Positions 8,725 to 19,920 of a stretch of 64,000 nt of DNA are shown here, piece after piece. Each line of letters begins with the position of its first letter. Positions within the stretch are counted from its first letter, which is position 1. The position numbers and the translations under genes were made by a program. Source of the stretch: Opitutaceae bacterium (GTDB lineage: Bacteria > Verrucomicrobiota > Verrucomicrobiia > Opitutales > Opitutaceae); the NCBI GenBank assembly GCA_024233285.1, contig JACKPU010000001.1, forward strand, positions 186,001-250,000. The letters are read 5' to 3'. A model generated the notes under the pieces. It ran no database searches, had not been told where the DNA came from, and saw only the letters and a program-made list of their open reading frames with translations.

Positions 8725-9645
8725 ATGAGCACTGCCACGCTCCCCCAAATCGTTTCCTACGGTCACGAGCTCGACATGAGCGAGGACAAGTTCGGCATCC
8801 TGCGCGACTCGTCCGACGCCGCCGATGACGTCGCCGAATTGCACCGCCGCTTCGCCGAGGACGGCTACCTTTACATGAAGGGTTATCTAGAGCGCGACCG
8901 CGTGCTCGAAGCCCGTGCCGCCATCACCGACCGCCTTGCCGCCGCCGGCGCGCTGGATCCGGCCTACCCGAAAATGGACGCCGTGGCCAAGCCGGACGCC
9001 GGTTACATCTTCAAGCCCGAGATCACCAACGGCTGCGAGCCCGTGCAAAACCTGCTTTATTCGGGCCGCCTCACGGATTTCTACCGCAAGTTCTACGGCG
9101 AGGAAATCCGCCATTACGATTACACGTGGCTCCGCGCGATCGGTCCCGGCAAGGGCACCAATCCGCACTGCGATCTGCCCTACATGGGCCGCGGCACGCA
9201 CAAGCACATGACCTGCTGGATGCCCTACGGCGACATCTCGTTCGAACTCGGCGGTCTCATGGTCCTCGAAGGTTCGCACAAGCGCATGGATCTGCTGCAG
9301 AACTACGTCTACCGCGATGTTGACGGCTACTGTGAGAACAAGCCCAAGGAGGTCGAGAAGGCCAAGTCCGGCGGCTGGTCCTTTACCGGCACGCTTTCGC
9401 ACAACCCGCCCGCCGTCCGCAACAAATTCGGCGGCCGCTGGCTCACGACCGAATTTGAAGCCGGCGACTTCCTCACTTTCGGCATGTTCCTCGTCCATGC
9501 CTCGCTCGACAACCGCACCGAAAACCGCCTGCGCATTTCGAGCGACAGCCGCTACCAGCGCGCCTCCGAACCGATCGACGAACGCTGGGTCGGCGTCAAT
9601 CCGCCCGCGCACGGTCCCAACGGCAAGCGCGGCCTCATTTGCTAA
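8725..9645 (+). CDS. Phytanoyl-CoA dioxygenase (PhyH)-family Fe(II)/2OG oxygenase
   Basis: A 306-residue protein of the PhyH branch of Fe(II)/2-oxoglutarate-dependent oxygenases, which hydroxylate small molecules. The iron-binding HxD pair is in GTNPHCDLPYMG. The distal histidine and 2-oxoglutarate-binding arginine are likely in FLVHASLDN and RLRISSDSRYQ. The N-terminal FAEDGYLYMKGYLERDRV is typical of the family. The substrate is unknown. The downstream ferritin-like gene starts 18 bases after its stop, so the two are co-transcribed. ATG at 8725 is chosen over a TTG at 8698 because no ribosome binding site supports the longer form. No signal peptide is present. Confidence 0.88.
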   Translation: MSTATLPQIVSYGHELDMSEDKFGILRDSSDAADDVAELHRRFAEDGYLYMKGYLERDRVLEARAAITDRLAAAGALDPAYPKMDAVAKPDAGYIFKPEITNGCEPVQNLLYSGRLTDFYRKFYGEEIRHYDYTWLRAIGPGKGTNPHCDLPYMGRGTHKHMTCWMPYGDISFELGGLMVLEGSHKRMDLLQNYVYRDVDGYCENKPKEVEKAKSGGWSFTGTLSHNPPAVRNKFGGRWLTTEFEAGDFLTFGMFLVHASLDNRTENRLRISSDSRYQRASEPIDERWVGVNPPAHGPNGKRGLIC

Positions 9646-9663
9646 TCCCCAAAAGCTCTCCCC

Positions 9664-10980
9664 ATGGCCACGACCACCACTTCCTCCCGCCCCGCCGCCG
9701 GCCGCATGGCCGCGGTCAATGAGATGACCCGGCTCCTCCGCCTCCTGTTCGAGGTTGAGCGCGAATTTCTCCGCACCGTCACCACGCTCGTGTATCGCGT
9801 CGGCGAACCCGAGTTAAAGTATCTCATCTGCACCCACGCGTGGGAATCCGCCGGCCACGGCCGCTTCATCCGCGAGCGCGGTCGCGAACTCAGCTCATTC
9901 GGCACGCACGACAATGTGCGTCCCGAAATCCGCAACGTTTTCGAAGAGGCCGTCGGCACCAACACGGACGATCCGCTCGTCCTCACCGCCGGTTTCTACG
10001 GCGTGCTCAAGCCCGCGCTGCTCGCCGCTTACAAACACTATCTCAAGGTCACCGACCCTTTGGCGGACTGGCCTTCGAAGAAACTCGTCGAGGAATTCAT
10101 CCTCGATGAAGAACGCCACCTGCGCGAGATCGAGCCCTACCTCAAGGGCGTTGATGCCCGCGCGTGGCAATCCCACTTGACTCAGGCGCTCGACGACCTG
10201 GGCGGCTGGCTCGGCAACGAAACCCGCCTGCCCCTGGCCGCCAGCTTCGTCTGGCAGCATGAGCAAAAGCCTTTCTCCCATCCCGCCACCTGCAACCGCG
10301 GCAAGTATCCGGTTTGCTCCGGCGTCTTCGGCTTCGATCCCACCGAGGATCCGATCGTGCGCCCGTGGCTCACCGATCCGAACACCGACGCCCGCGTCAT
10401 CCGCCTGATGGTCTACGTCTGGCTGATGATGGAGATGGACGCGATCGATTACCTCGCGACGGTGTTCTACGACACGCCCGCGGCGCCATTCGATTTGCAC
10501 TTCGATCTCGCCCGCCACTTGTGGGACGAATCGCGGCACAGCCAGTTCGGCTTCCGACAACTGCCCAAACTCGGCGTAGACCTGATGACGGTCGAACACT
10601 CGCTCGACCTCTACAATATCCTCGTCCAGATGCCCCCGCATGAACGCTACGCGCTGATGACGATGGAATTCGAAGCCGGCAGCTTCCCGACCAAGGCCCA
10701 CGTGATGGACCGCGTGCGTGAGCTCAACGATTTCGAGGCCGACACCCTCCTCGCCTTCGACCGCAACGACGAACAAAACCATGTCCGCTACGGCCATCGC
10801 TGGCTGCCGGAAATCATGGCCCTGTTCGGCGAAACGCGTCCGACCGAGGAATTCGTGAAAGCCACCCAGGAGAAGTTCAAAACGTTCGCCGAAATCTACG
10901 GCGGCAAGACCCCGCACTCTTTGCCCAAGGAAAAGCGCCTCACCGGCGACAAGATCCTGAAGCTCGCCGGCGTCAACTGA
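9664..10980 (+). CDS. Ferritin-like diiron protein, DUF455-like
   Basis: A 438-residue all-helical protein with several carboxylate/histidine motifs typical of ferritin-like four-helix bundles: HAWESAGHGRF near residue 60, LDEERHLREIE near 145, MMEMDAIDY near 260, WDESRHSQFGF near 285 and DEQNHVRYGHRWLPEI near 370. The last resembles the DExxHV...G.RW signature of DUF455 proteins. The number of motifs suggests two bundles. The likely activity is oxygen activation or iron/redox chemistry at a diiron centre. It is cotranscribed with the PhyH-family oxygenase and followed by a strong terminator, so the pair forms a closed two-gene unit. The substrate is unknown. Confidence 0.7.
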   Translation: MATTTTSSRPAAGRMAAVNEMTRLLRLLFEVEREFLRTVTTLVYRVGEPELKYLICTHAWESAGHGRFIRERGRELSSFGTHDNVRPEIRNVFEEAVGTNTDDPLVLTAGFYGVLKPALLAAYKHYLKVTDPLADWPSKKLVEEFILDEERHLREIEPYLKGVDARAWQSHLTQALDDLGGWLGNETRLPLAASFVWQHEQKPFSHPATCNRGKYPVCSGVFGFDPTEDPIVRPWLTDPNTDARVIRLMVYVWLMMEMDAIDYLATVFYDTPAAPFDLHFDLARHLWDESRHSQFGFRQLPKLGVDLMTVEHSLDLYNILVQMPPHERYALMTMEFEAGSFPTKAHVMDRVRELNDFEADTLLAFDRNDEQNHVRYGHRWLPEIMALFGETRPTEEFVKATQEKFKTFAEIYGGKTPHSLPKEKRLTGDKILKLAGVN

Positions 10981-11004
10981 CAGACGCAGGCTTCATTCCG
11001 ACCA

Positions 11005-11033
11005 ACGCCGGTCCTGCGGGGCCGGCGTTTTTT
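11005..11033 (+). terminator. Intrinsic terminator
   Basis: A 10-bp stem (ACGCCGGTCC/GGGCCGGCGT, one G-T pair) with loop TGCG is followed by six T residues, 24 bases after the ferritin-like gene. It separates this unit from the symporter operon. Confidence 0.85.
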
Positions 11034-11113
11034 GCGTCATGTAACGCTTCCGGTGATTATTCGTGAAATGGTGCCTTGAAAATCACCCCCAAGCGACCCT
11101 CAATCCCCTTTCC

Positions 11114-13177
11114 ATGCCCCAAAACCTCCGGCGCCTCGGCGCACTGTTGTTTCTTTTTCTTTCGATTACCCTGTTCGCCCGCGCCAACGGATTGGTCACG
11201 TTTACGACTGAGACCGTCCCCTCGGCCACGGCAGAATTGCTCGTCAGTCCGGTCGCGGCGGTGGAGTTGCCAACGCTCGATGGTGCGGCTGCCAACCTGA
11301 CCCCCATCAGCCATGTCGAGCAAAACGACGCCATTTGGCTCCTCGCCCGCGATGCCGACGGCTTGCCCGTTTGGTTGAAACACGCCAAGGCCGGTTGGGA
11401 ACGGAAGAGCGCGCCGCCGCTGCCCCTGCGCACCGAGTTGAAGCCCAGCGGTCAGGCGCATGTGCTGGCCTTGAGCACCGAGCTCAACGGCGAGGTCTCG
11501 CTGCTCACCTACCACACCATCACTGATTCATGGGCGATTCTCGGCAACAGCCCCGTCGCCGGGATTCTGACCAAAGTGCAACCCGCGGCCGACGGCTACG
11601 TGCTGAGCAGCCGCGAACGCGACGGAACCGAGAGCACCGCCCATCTCAAAATCACCCTTAGCAAACGCCTGCTCAAACCCATCGACTGGGTGCTGATCTT
11701 CATCTACCTCGGCTTCACCGCCGCGATCGGTTATTACTACTACCGCAAGGACAAACTCACCAAGAGCACCGGCGACTTTTTCGTCGGTGGACGCTCCATC
11801 CCTTGGTGGGCCGCCGGCGTGAGCCTCTACGCCACCGGCACCAGCGCCATTAGCTACATCGCCACGCCGGCCAAGTCGTTTTCTGAAAACTGGCTCTACC
11901 TCGCCAACAACGTCGTGGGCATGGTCGGCACCATCTTCGTCGCGATCATGATCGTGCCGCTCATCCGCCGGTTGAGCCTGATGTCCGTTTATCACTATCT
12001 GGAAATGCGCTTTCACCCGCATATCCGCGTGCTGGCCTCGGCCCTGGCCATCGTATTGCAGCTGGGCGGTCGCATGAGCATCGTGCTGTTCCTGCCTTCA
12101 CTCGCGATGTCGGCCGTGACCGGCATCAGCGTCACCGCCGCGATTCTGATCATGGGCGTCGTCACCATCGTCTATACGGTGATGGGCGGCATGAAGGCCG
12201 TAATCTGGACCGACTTCATCCAGGTAATCGTGATGCTCGGCGGTGCCTTCGTGGCCATCGGCTATATCCTCATCCACCTTGACGGCGGCGCCACTGAATT
12301 CTTCCGCGTCGCGATGGCCGATCACAAGATGCAGACCTTCGATTGGAACTTCAATCTGACCCAGGCCACGGTGTGGGGCTTCATCCTTCTCAATATCCTG
12401 GGTGTGCTCGTATACCCGCAGGACCAGGTGATGATGCAGCGCGTGCTCTCCACCAAATCCGACAAGGAAGCCGGCTGGTCGGTCTGGACGCTCGCGGTGA
12501 TCGTCATTCCGGGCAACCTCACTTTCTTCGGCATCGGCACCGCCCTTTACGTCTATTACAAGCAGCACCCCGAAAATCTGAACCCGCTGCTCAACATCGA
12601 TTCGACCTTCCCGCAGTTCATCGCCGCCGAACTGCCCGCGGGGGTCACCGGCCTGATCATCGCCGGCATTTTCGCCGCCTCGATGTCCACCCTTTCTTCA
12701 AGTATCAACAGTGTGGCCACGCTGGTGTCCGTGGACTTCTATGAGCGCTACGCGAAGAAAGCCACGCCTCAGAAGAGCCTGCGGCTGGCTGAGATCGTCA
12801 CCGTGATCGGCGGCTTCATCGGCATCGGCACGGCCCTCCTGCTGGCGGCCGCCGACATCAAATCCGCGCTCGACACGTCATTTGTCCTCATGGGTCTGCT
12901 CGGCGGCGGCTTCGCCGGCTGCTACGCCCTCGGCATGTTCACCAAGCGCGCCAACTGGCAGGGCGCCTTCATCGGCGTTGGCGCGAGCTTGGTGCTTACG
13001 CTCACCGCTTGGATGATGAACCTTGTGCACCCGTTCTTCTACATCGTCATCGCCAACCTCACCACCATCACGGTCGGCTACCTCTCGAGCTACATGTTCC
13101 CGGCTCCGACCCAGTCGCTGCACGGCCTGACGGTTTATACCCCGCGCAAACAGCCCGTCGTCCTCGCGGGCAAGTGA
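11114..13177 (+). CDS. Sodium/solute symporter (SSS) with N-terminal exported domain
   Basis: A 687-residue protein. A signal peptide or signal anchor (LGALLFLFLSITLFARANG) is followed by about 170 residues without membrane segments (SHVEQNDAIWLLARDADGLP, LSTELNGEVSLLTYHTITDSW). This looks like a partial beta-propeller or Kelch-like region. From about residue 195 there is a standard SSS transporter with about 13 membrane helices, including STGDFFVGGRSIPWW, YATGTSAISYIATP, YTVMGGMKAVIWTDFIQ and AASMSTLSSSINSVATLVSVD. SSS proteins import sugars, sialic acids or other organic solutes with Na+. The next gene, a Gfo/Idh oxidoreductase, starts 13 bases later, which fits uptake coupled to oxidation. 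ATG at 11114 starts directly at the signal sequence. Confidence 0.88.
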   Translation: MPQNLRRLGALLFLFLSITLFARANGLVTFTTETVPSATAELLVSPVAAVELPTLDGAAANLTPISHVEQNDAIWLLARDADGLPVWLKHAKAGWERKSAPPLPLRTELKPSGQAHVLALSTELNGEVSLLTYHTITDSWAILGNSPVAGILTKVQPAADGYVLSSRERDGTESTAHLKITLSKRLLKPIDWVLIFIYLGFTAAIGYYYYRKDKLTKSTGDFFVGGRSIPWWAAGVSLYATGTSAISYIATPAKSFSENWLYLANNVVGMVGTIFVAIMIVPLIRRLSLMSVYHYLEMRFHPHIRVLASALAIVLQLGGRMSIVLFLPSLAMSAVTGISVTAAILIMGVVTIVYTVMGGMKAVIWTDFIQVIVMLGGAFVAIGYILIHLDGGATEFFRVAMADHKMQTFDWNFNLTQATVWGFILLNILGVLVYPQDQVMMQRVLSTKSDKEAGWSVWTLAVIVIPGNLTFFGIGTALYVYYKQHPENLNPLLNIDSTFPQFIAAELPAGVTGLIIAGIFAASMSTLSSSINSVATLVSVDFYERYAKKATPQKSLRLAEIVTVIGGFIGIGTALLLAAADIKSALDTSFVLMGLLGGGFAGCYALGMFTKRANWQGAFIGVGASLVLTLTAWMMNLVHPFFYIVIANLTTITVGYLSSYMFPAPTQSLHGLTVYTPRKQPVVLAGK

Positions 13178-13190
13178 TTAGATTTCCAGC

Positions 13191-14288
13191 ATGAAAAAAT
13201 ACCGCGCCGTCCTCGTCGGCACCGGCGGCATCGCCGATGCCCACGTCAACGCCGTCAACTACACGCAAGGCCGTGTCGAACTCGTCGCCGCGTGCGACAT
13301 CGACGCCACGCGCGCCGAAGCGTTCCGCGCGAAGTTCAATCTGGCCAAGGCGCACACCGACTACGCCACGATGCTGCGCGAGGAAAAGCCCGACATCGTG
13401 CTCGTGGCCGCTCCGCCCGGGTTGCACGCCGCGATGAGTATCGCCGCGATGGAAGCCGGGGCGTGGGTCCTGTGCGAAAAGCCGCTTTGCGCCTCGCTCG
13501 CCGAATTCGACCAGATCGAAGCGGCGGAAAAGCGCACCGGCAAACGCACCTCGTGCGTGTTCCAGATGCGGTTCGCCTCGTCCAACACCCACGTGCGCGA
13601 CTTGCTGCAATCCGGCCGGTTCGGCCGACCCCTCGTCGCCGTGTGCAACACGCTCTGGTATCGCGACGTGCCGTATTATTCCGTGCCGTGGCGCGGGAAG
13701 TGGAAGACCGAACTCGGCGGCCCGACCATGAGCCAGGGCATTCACACGATGGACCATTTGCTCCATCTGCTCGGCGATTGGACCGAGGTCAAAGCCGTGG
13801 CCGAAACGCTCTATCACGAGATCGAAGTCGAGGACGTCTCGATGGCCCTCGTGAAATTCGCCAACGGCGCGCGCGCCTCGATCGTCAACAGCACGCTCTG
13901 CCCGCGGCAGGAAACCTACCTGCGCCTCGACTGCGAACACGCCACCGTCGAACTCACCCACCTTTACGCCTACAAGCGCGAGAACTGGAAGATGACGCCC
14001 GCCACCCCGGAAGTCGGCGCCAAGCTGCAACCGGCCTGGGACGCGTTTCCGGATGACGTCGGCTCGATTCACGGCGCGCAACTGCTGGCCATGGTCAACG
14101 ACATGGACACCGGCACCGTGCCGCTCACCAGCGGTCCGGAAGCCCGCCGCACGCTCGAATTTCTCGCCGCGCTCTACAAGTCGGCCTTCACCAACACCAC
14201 GGTCACGCGCGGCAGCATCAAGCCGGGCGATCCGTTCTACGCGGTGATGCACGGCAACATGTCGCCCAAGCGCGAAAAGAAATTATAA
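13191..14288 (+). CDS. Gfo/Idh/MocA-family oxidoreductase
   Basis: A 365-residue NAD(P)-dependent sugar or inositol oxidoreductase. The Rossmann glycine motif VGTGGIADAHVNA is at the very N-terminus, an acidic residue of AACDID binds the ribose, and the family hallmark EKPLCASLAEF near residue 95 holds the catalytic lysine. GIHTMDHLLHLLGDW near 180 supplies the conserved His pair of the C-terminal substrate domain. No signal peptide is seen, so it is cytoplasmic. It is probably cotranscribed with the SSS symporter upstream and would act on the imported solute. The ABC exporter downstream starts 49 bases later with its own strong ribosome binding site and may be a separate unit. Confidence 0.9.
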   Translation: MKKYRAVLVGTGGIADAHVNAVNYTQGRVELVAACDIDATRAEAFRAKFNLAKAHTDYATMLREEKPDIVLVAAPPGLHAAMSIAAMEAGAWVLCEKPLCASLAEFDQIEAAEKRTGKRTSCVFQMRFASSNTHVRDLLQSGRFGRPLVAVCNTLWYRDVPYYSVPWRGKWKTELGGPTMSQGIHTMDHLLHLLGDWTEVKAVAETLYHEIEVEDVSMALVKFANGARASIVNSTLCPRQETYLRLDCEHATVELTHLYAYKRENWKMTPATPEVGAKLQPAWDAFPDDVGSIHGAQLLAMVNDMDTGTVPLTSGPEARRTLEFLAALYKSAFTNTTVTRGSIKPGDPFYAVMHGNMSPKREKKL

Positions 14289-14337
14289 GCTTTACGTCAG
14301 TCGGTGTGATGCATGCTGCACCGGCGGGAGGACCATC

Positions 14338-16110
<1,773 letters not shown>

Positions 16111-16174
16111 ACCGTCCGCCCCCGGCGACGATGCTGCCACCTTCACAATTTCCACCGCAATCAGAACCCCACCG

Positions 16175-16681
16175 ATGAAACGCCTGCTGCTCGCCTTCGC
16201 CCTCACCGTCACCCTCGCCACGGCGCAAACCAACTTCCCCGGCATCGAGTCCATCATGACCTTGGAAGAGTTTCGCAACGCCGGCCTCGACAAGCTCAGC
16301 GCCGCCGAAATCGCCGTGCTGAATGGCGCCATTACCAAGCATTTTGAAGGCGCGATCAAGACCGAGGTGGCCAAGCAAAGCGACGAGATCCGCAAGACCG
16401 CCGCCCAGGAGGAGCGTCGCAGTATTCTCGCCCGCTTCGGCCTGCCGGAAATCGATCTCAATCAGGATTGGAAGAGTGATCCCGCGCTCACCGCCACCGT
16501 CACCAACTGGGTCGGCGGCAACAGCTTCAAACTGGACAACGGCCAGATTTGGGAAGGCACCGAGCCGATCACCTACGAACTCAAGGGCAAGACGATCCGG
16601 ATCCTGCCGCGCCCCGGCGGACACTTCTCGCTCGAGGTCGATGGCAAGAACACGACCATCCGCATCCGCCGCGTCAAATAA
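16175..16681 (+). CDS. Small secreted protein of unknown function
   Basis: A 168-residue protein with a clear signal peptide (MKRLLLAFALTVTLATAQ). Next comes a helical segment (TLEEFRNAGLDKLSAAEIAVL), a charged helix with EEVAKQ-like spacing, and a C-terminal beta-rich part (FKLDNGQIWEGTEPITYELK) that could be an SH3-like or lipocalin-like small barrel. I do not recognise a named family. Similar hydrophobic-then-LDNGQVW proteins are common in bacteria as periplasmic accessory proteins. It begins 64 bases after the ABC exporter stop and could be cotranscribed with it. ATG at 16175 starts directly at the signal peptide. Confidence 0.75.
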   Translation: MKRLLLAFALTVTLATAQTNFPGIESIMTLEEFRNAGLDKLSAAEIAVLNGAITKHFEGAIKTEVAKQSDEIRKTAAQEERRSILARFGLPEIDLNQDWKSDPALTATVTNWVGGNSFKLDNGQIWEGTEPITYELKGKTIRILPRPGGHFSLEVDGKNTTIRIRRVK

Positions 16682-16712
16682 CGGCTTGGATCCCCCGGCC
16701 TGAATCTTGGCC

Positions 16713-17573
16713 ATGCTCTCACTCCGCAACGCCGCCTTGGCCGTCGATCTGCTGGACCCGGCCGATGCGGTTGATCGCCAACGGCTCGGCACGCGCTACT
16801 GTTGGGGCGGTTACATCTGGCAGGTCACCGACACCAAGGTCGGACCGCTCGTGACCGGACCGGAATGGCCGGTCAGCAAACCCATTCCGTTCAACGGCCA
16901 AGGGCTGCCCGAATCGTTTCGCCACGCCGAGTTCGGCACCGGGCGGCCGCTGATCATCGAAGACCGCCGCGGCTTCATCATCGGCATCGGCGATGTCGGC
17001 CTCAACATGGCCGGCGTGCTCGATGTGTTGGCACCCTGCCCGTGGTCGATCACGAACAGCCACGGCGCGATCGAGTTCTGCACCGAACAAAGTGGCAACG
17101 GCTACGCCTGCCAGCTCACGCGCCGCGTCGCCCTCTCCGGTCGCACGCTCACTTCCTCCACGCGCCTCGCCAACATCGGCGAACGCCCGCTGCCGCTGCA
17201 CTGGTTCGCCCACCCGTTCTTCGCCCTCGACGACCGCCTGATCACCTGCGGCCTGCCGCCATCGTGGGGCATGGACGAAAACGTCGGCTACGAATTCGAC
17301 GACCAGCACCGGCTCACCTTCAAGCGCCGTTTCCAGCATCGCGACGACGGCCACTTCGAGCAGCTCAAGGTCGATCCCGCCACGCCGCTCCGTGCCGTGC
17401 TCTCGCACCCGAAGCTCAGCGAAGTGATCTTCACCACGGATTTCGTGCCCGATTCCTGCCCCGTCTGGGGCAACAGCAACACGTGGTCGATCGAGCCTTA
17501 CATCGCCACCGACCTCGCCCCCGGCACCGACCGCAGCTGGACGCTGACCTACGAGTTCGGCGCGGTTAAGTAA
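16713..17573 (+). CDS. Aldose 1-epimerase-like (galactose mutarotase fold) protein
   Basis: A 286-residue protein with features of the galactose-mutarotase superfamily: a beta-sandwich that binds sugars. Supporting segments are RLGTRYCWGGYIWQVTD near the N-terminus, the ITNSHGAIEF and LTRRVALSGRTLTSSTRL strands, LPLHWFAHPFFAL near residue 165 (a histidine in the position typical of the active site), and NTWSIEPYIATDLAPGTDRSW near the end. It may interconvert sugar anomers or simply bind a saccharide. No signal peptide is present. It converges on the alpha-galactosidase gene with only 4 bases between stops, which fits a galactoside context but is not proof of a shared pathway. Confidence 0.75.
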   Translation: MLSLRNAALAVDLLDPADAVDRQRLGTRYCWGGYIWQVTDTKVGPLVTGPEWPVSKPIPFNGQGLPESFRHAEFGTGRPLIIEDRRGFIIGIGDVGLNMAGVLDVLAPCPWSITNSHGAIEFCTEQSGNGYACQLTRRVALSGRTLTSSTRLANIGERPLPLHWFAHPFFALDDRLITCGLPPSWGMDENVGYEFDDQHRLTFKRRFQHRDDGHFEQLKVDPATPLRAVLSHPKLSEVIFTTDFVPDSCPVWGNSNTWSIEPYIATDLAPGTDRSWTLTYEFGAVK

Positions 17574-17577
17574 GCGA

Positions 17578-19761
17578 TTATCGTTCCAACAGCGCCACCG
17601 CCGCGGCCCATTCGCCCTTCGGTTGCCAGCTTAGTTTGCCGGCGGTGAGTTTGAGCGCGGATGACCTTTCGACGAGCGATCCGGTCACCCGCCATTGGCC
17701 GTTGCGCAACGGGACTTTGATCGTGGTGACCCCGGGTTTCGCAAACGTGTGCGCGACGACGAGCGCCTGTTTATCGTTTTCGCCCACGCGCACGACGGCC
17801 TGCCAGCCTTCGGCATGACGGTAGGCGAGCACCTCGGGTCCGTGGCGATACGAACGACCCGCACGAATGATCGGCACGGCACGTTCGTAAAGTGCGATGG
17901 CCGCGGCCACGAGCGCACGTTGTTCCGGACGCAGCGTCGCGAAATCACCTGACAAGCAGAGGCGGCCGAGAAAACCACCGGCGAGCAGATACAGCGTGCG
18001 GCGCAGATCCGCGAAATGACGCAGCACGGCCCAGACCTGGCTTTGCGCCGGTTGCATCAGACGGTGCAGATTGGCCGCGATGATCGGAATCTCCGGACAC
18101 TCGTGTGCGTCGGAAAAACTGCTCATCGCCGTGAGCCCGATCATCGTCGGCTCGAGGCGATGTCCGCCCGAGGAGCAGTTCTCGATGAGAAGGTGAGGAA
18201 TCTCGGCGCGCAGGCGCTTAAAGAAAGCGACCACGCCTTCGAGGTGTTGCCGCAACGCCTCACCGGGCGATTCCGCGCCGTCGGCACCGATGCCGATGTT
18301 CTCGTTGTAATCGACTTTAATGTAGCCGAAGTTGCCGGCTTTGAGCGTGCCGATGACGCGTTCGGCGAGGTGTTCAATCACCTCCGGTTTGCGCAGATCG
18401 AGAAAGCGGCGCGGCCCCGCGGTGATTGGCTGACCATCGCGGTGCAGCAGCAACTCATGTCGGTGAAACAACGGTGACGCCGAACCAATGACTTCCATTT
18501 CAAACCAAATGCCGGGCACGAGCCCGCGCGCCCGGATCGCATCGGCAGTGGCGCGCAACCCTTGCGGATACATCGCCGCGTTGGGAATCCACTCACCCTG
18601 CGCGCTGTCCCATGTGCCGCCCGCGGGCTTATACCAACCGGAATCCATCACGAGATACTTGATGCCGCTGCCGCGCAGAGACTCGGCCAGCGCAGTCATG
18701 TTGTCGTGGTTGGGATTGCCCCAACTCGTCGTCCACTCGTTGAACAACACCGGCAGATCGCGTTCACTCTTCGGCAGTTTGCCCAACGGCGCGGCCTGCG
18801 CGGCCGTGAGCGCGGCGCAACACTCCTCAATTCCGCCCTGCACGCAGGCGATCCAAGCCATCGGCGACGTGAAACTTTCACCGGTCTGCAGCGTTTTGAA
18901 CCAGTGGCCGAATTCGCGATCCGCCAGCCCTCCGGAAAACGCCGCGAGATCGTTGCGCCGGTAAACCTCCAGCTGCCACGAACCGGGATGCACGATCTGC
19001 GCGCCCCAGGTCACGCCGGCCGCCGTGTCCTCGATGGCGGCGCACGGGAAAAATCCATTCGTCGGCAAACCGCCGACCGCGCCAAACCGTTCGCAACGCA
19101 CGCCGTAGCCCGACCAAGAAGGTTCGAGCAGCAGGTCTTCAAACGCGCGCGACTCCAAGCGGCCTTCCGTGCTCCAGGCCCCGCGGAAACGATGCAGCTG
19201 CAACCGTCCCGGCGCGTCGTCCGCCGCAAAACAGGTGATGCCGCCGAGCGAAAAGCTCGCGAGTTGCTCCACGGTGACCGGCACGGTGCCGCAGTTCTCC
19301 ACCGTGACGCTGCTTTCAAGCCACGACGCATCTTTCGTCCACGACAGATTGTGATGCGCGCGCCAACCGTGGTCGGCATGTTTGAAGGTCGTGCGCACTT
19401 GCACACCACCGCGCGCACGGCGCACGCGCTGCGAGGCAAACCGCAGTTGGTCCACCGTCGGACTGTTGCGCAGCGTGCGACCCTGCGCAAAGCCCGCGGG
19501 CTCGCCGTCACCCCGCGCCTTCACCTGCACCAACGAATCCACTTCCCAAGCCGGCAGACCGGGCGCACCTCCGAGGAGCGGACCAATGCCCTCGATCTCC
19601 ACGCCGGAAAAATAACGGCGCCGCGCCACGATCTTGTGACGCAATTTCGCCGGCACAAGCCAGAGGCCAAGCTTACCGGTGGCGGCATCGCGCACATAGA
19701 GCACGGTGACGGCACCACAACGCAACTCGCGATGGATGACGGGGCGGGAGTTCTTTTTCAT
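17578..19761 (-). CDS. Alpha-galactosidase-like glycoside hydrolase (GH36/melibiase type)
   Basis: A 727-residue clan GH-D enzyme expected to hydrolyse alpha-galactosides. The N-terminal 300 residues form a beta-sandwich, the central TIM barrel starts near LPVLFNEWTTSWGNPN, and a C-terminal beta domain follows. The nucleophile region is NFGYIKVDYNENIG, with Asp484 as the likely nucleophile. The acid/base region is MSSFSDAHECPEIP, with Asp551 the candidate. LIENCSSGGHRLEP is also typical of melibiases. No signal peptide is seen, suggesting cytoplasmic action. An ORF reading from 20394 is longer, but its extra N-terminus overlaps the cysteine synthase gene and lacks homology-like sequence, so ATG at 19761 is used. 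Confidence 0.88.
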   Translation of the reverse strand: MKKNSRPVIHRELRCGAVTVLYVRDAATGKLGLWLVPAKLRHKIVARRRYFSGVEIEGIGPLLGGAPGLPAWEVDSLVQVKARGDGEPAGFAQGRTLRNSPTVDQLRFASQRVRRARGGVQVRTTFKHADHGWRAHHNLSWTKDASWLESSVTVENCGTVPVTVEQLASFSLGGITCFAADDAPGRLQLHRFRGAWSTEGRLESRAFEDLLLEPSWSGYGVRCERFGAVGGLPTNGFFPCAAIEDTAAGVTWGAQIVHPGSWQLEVYRRNDLAAFSGGLADREFGHWFKTLQTGESFTSPMAWIACVQGGIEECCAALTAAQAAPLGKLPKSERDLPVLFNEWTTSWGNPNHDNMTALAESLRGSGIKYLVMDSGWYKPAGGTWDSAQGEWIPNAAMYPQGLRATADAIRARGLVPGIWFEMEVIGSASPLFHRHELLLHRDGQPITAGPRRFLDLRKPEVIEHLAERVIGTLKAGNFGYIKVDYNENIGIGADGAESPGEALRQHLEGVVAFFKRLRAEIPHLLIENCSSGGHRLEPTMIGLTAMSSFSDAHECPEIPIIAANLHRLMQPAQSQVWAVLRHFADLRRTLYLLAGGFLGRLCLSGDFATLRPEQRALVAAAIALYERAVPIIRAGRSYRHGPEVLAYRHAEGWQAVVRVGENDKQALVVAHTFAKPGVTTIKVPLRNGQWRVTGSLVERSSALKLTAGKLSWQPKGEWAAAVALLER

Positions 19762-19874
19762 CAGGGATAGTCCAGCCAATCTTTCCGCTCGTCGCCCGCA
19801 AAGCTCAATCCAAGCCACCATCTCACCCGCCTGATTTTCCCGGGAATGTTTTCGCGTCAGGCTGCTCCCATGTT

Positions 19875-19920
19875 GGACCTCAGCTGGTCGAGGTCCCTTG
19901 GTCTCGGGACATACCCCGAG
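19875..19920. repeat. Two short hairpins in a divergent intergenic region
   Basis: GGACCTC/GAGGTCC (19875-19881 with 19890-19896) and CTCGGG/CCCGAG (19903-19908 with 19915-19920) lie side by side in the 235-base gap between the divergent alpha-galactosidase and cysteine synthase genes. Their tandem arrangement recalls the hairpins near 144-290 and 5089-5133. I see nothing else definite in this gap. Confidence 0.35.
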
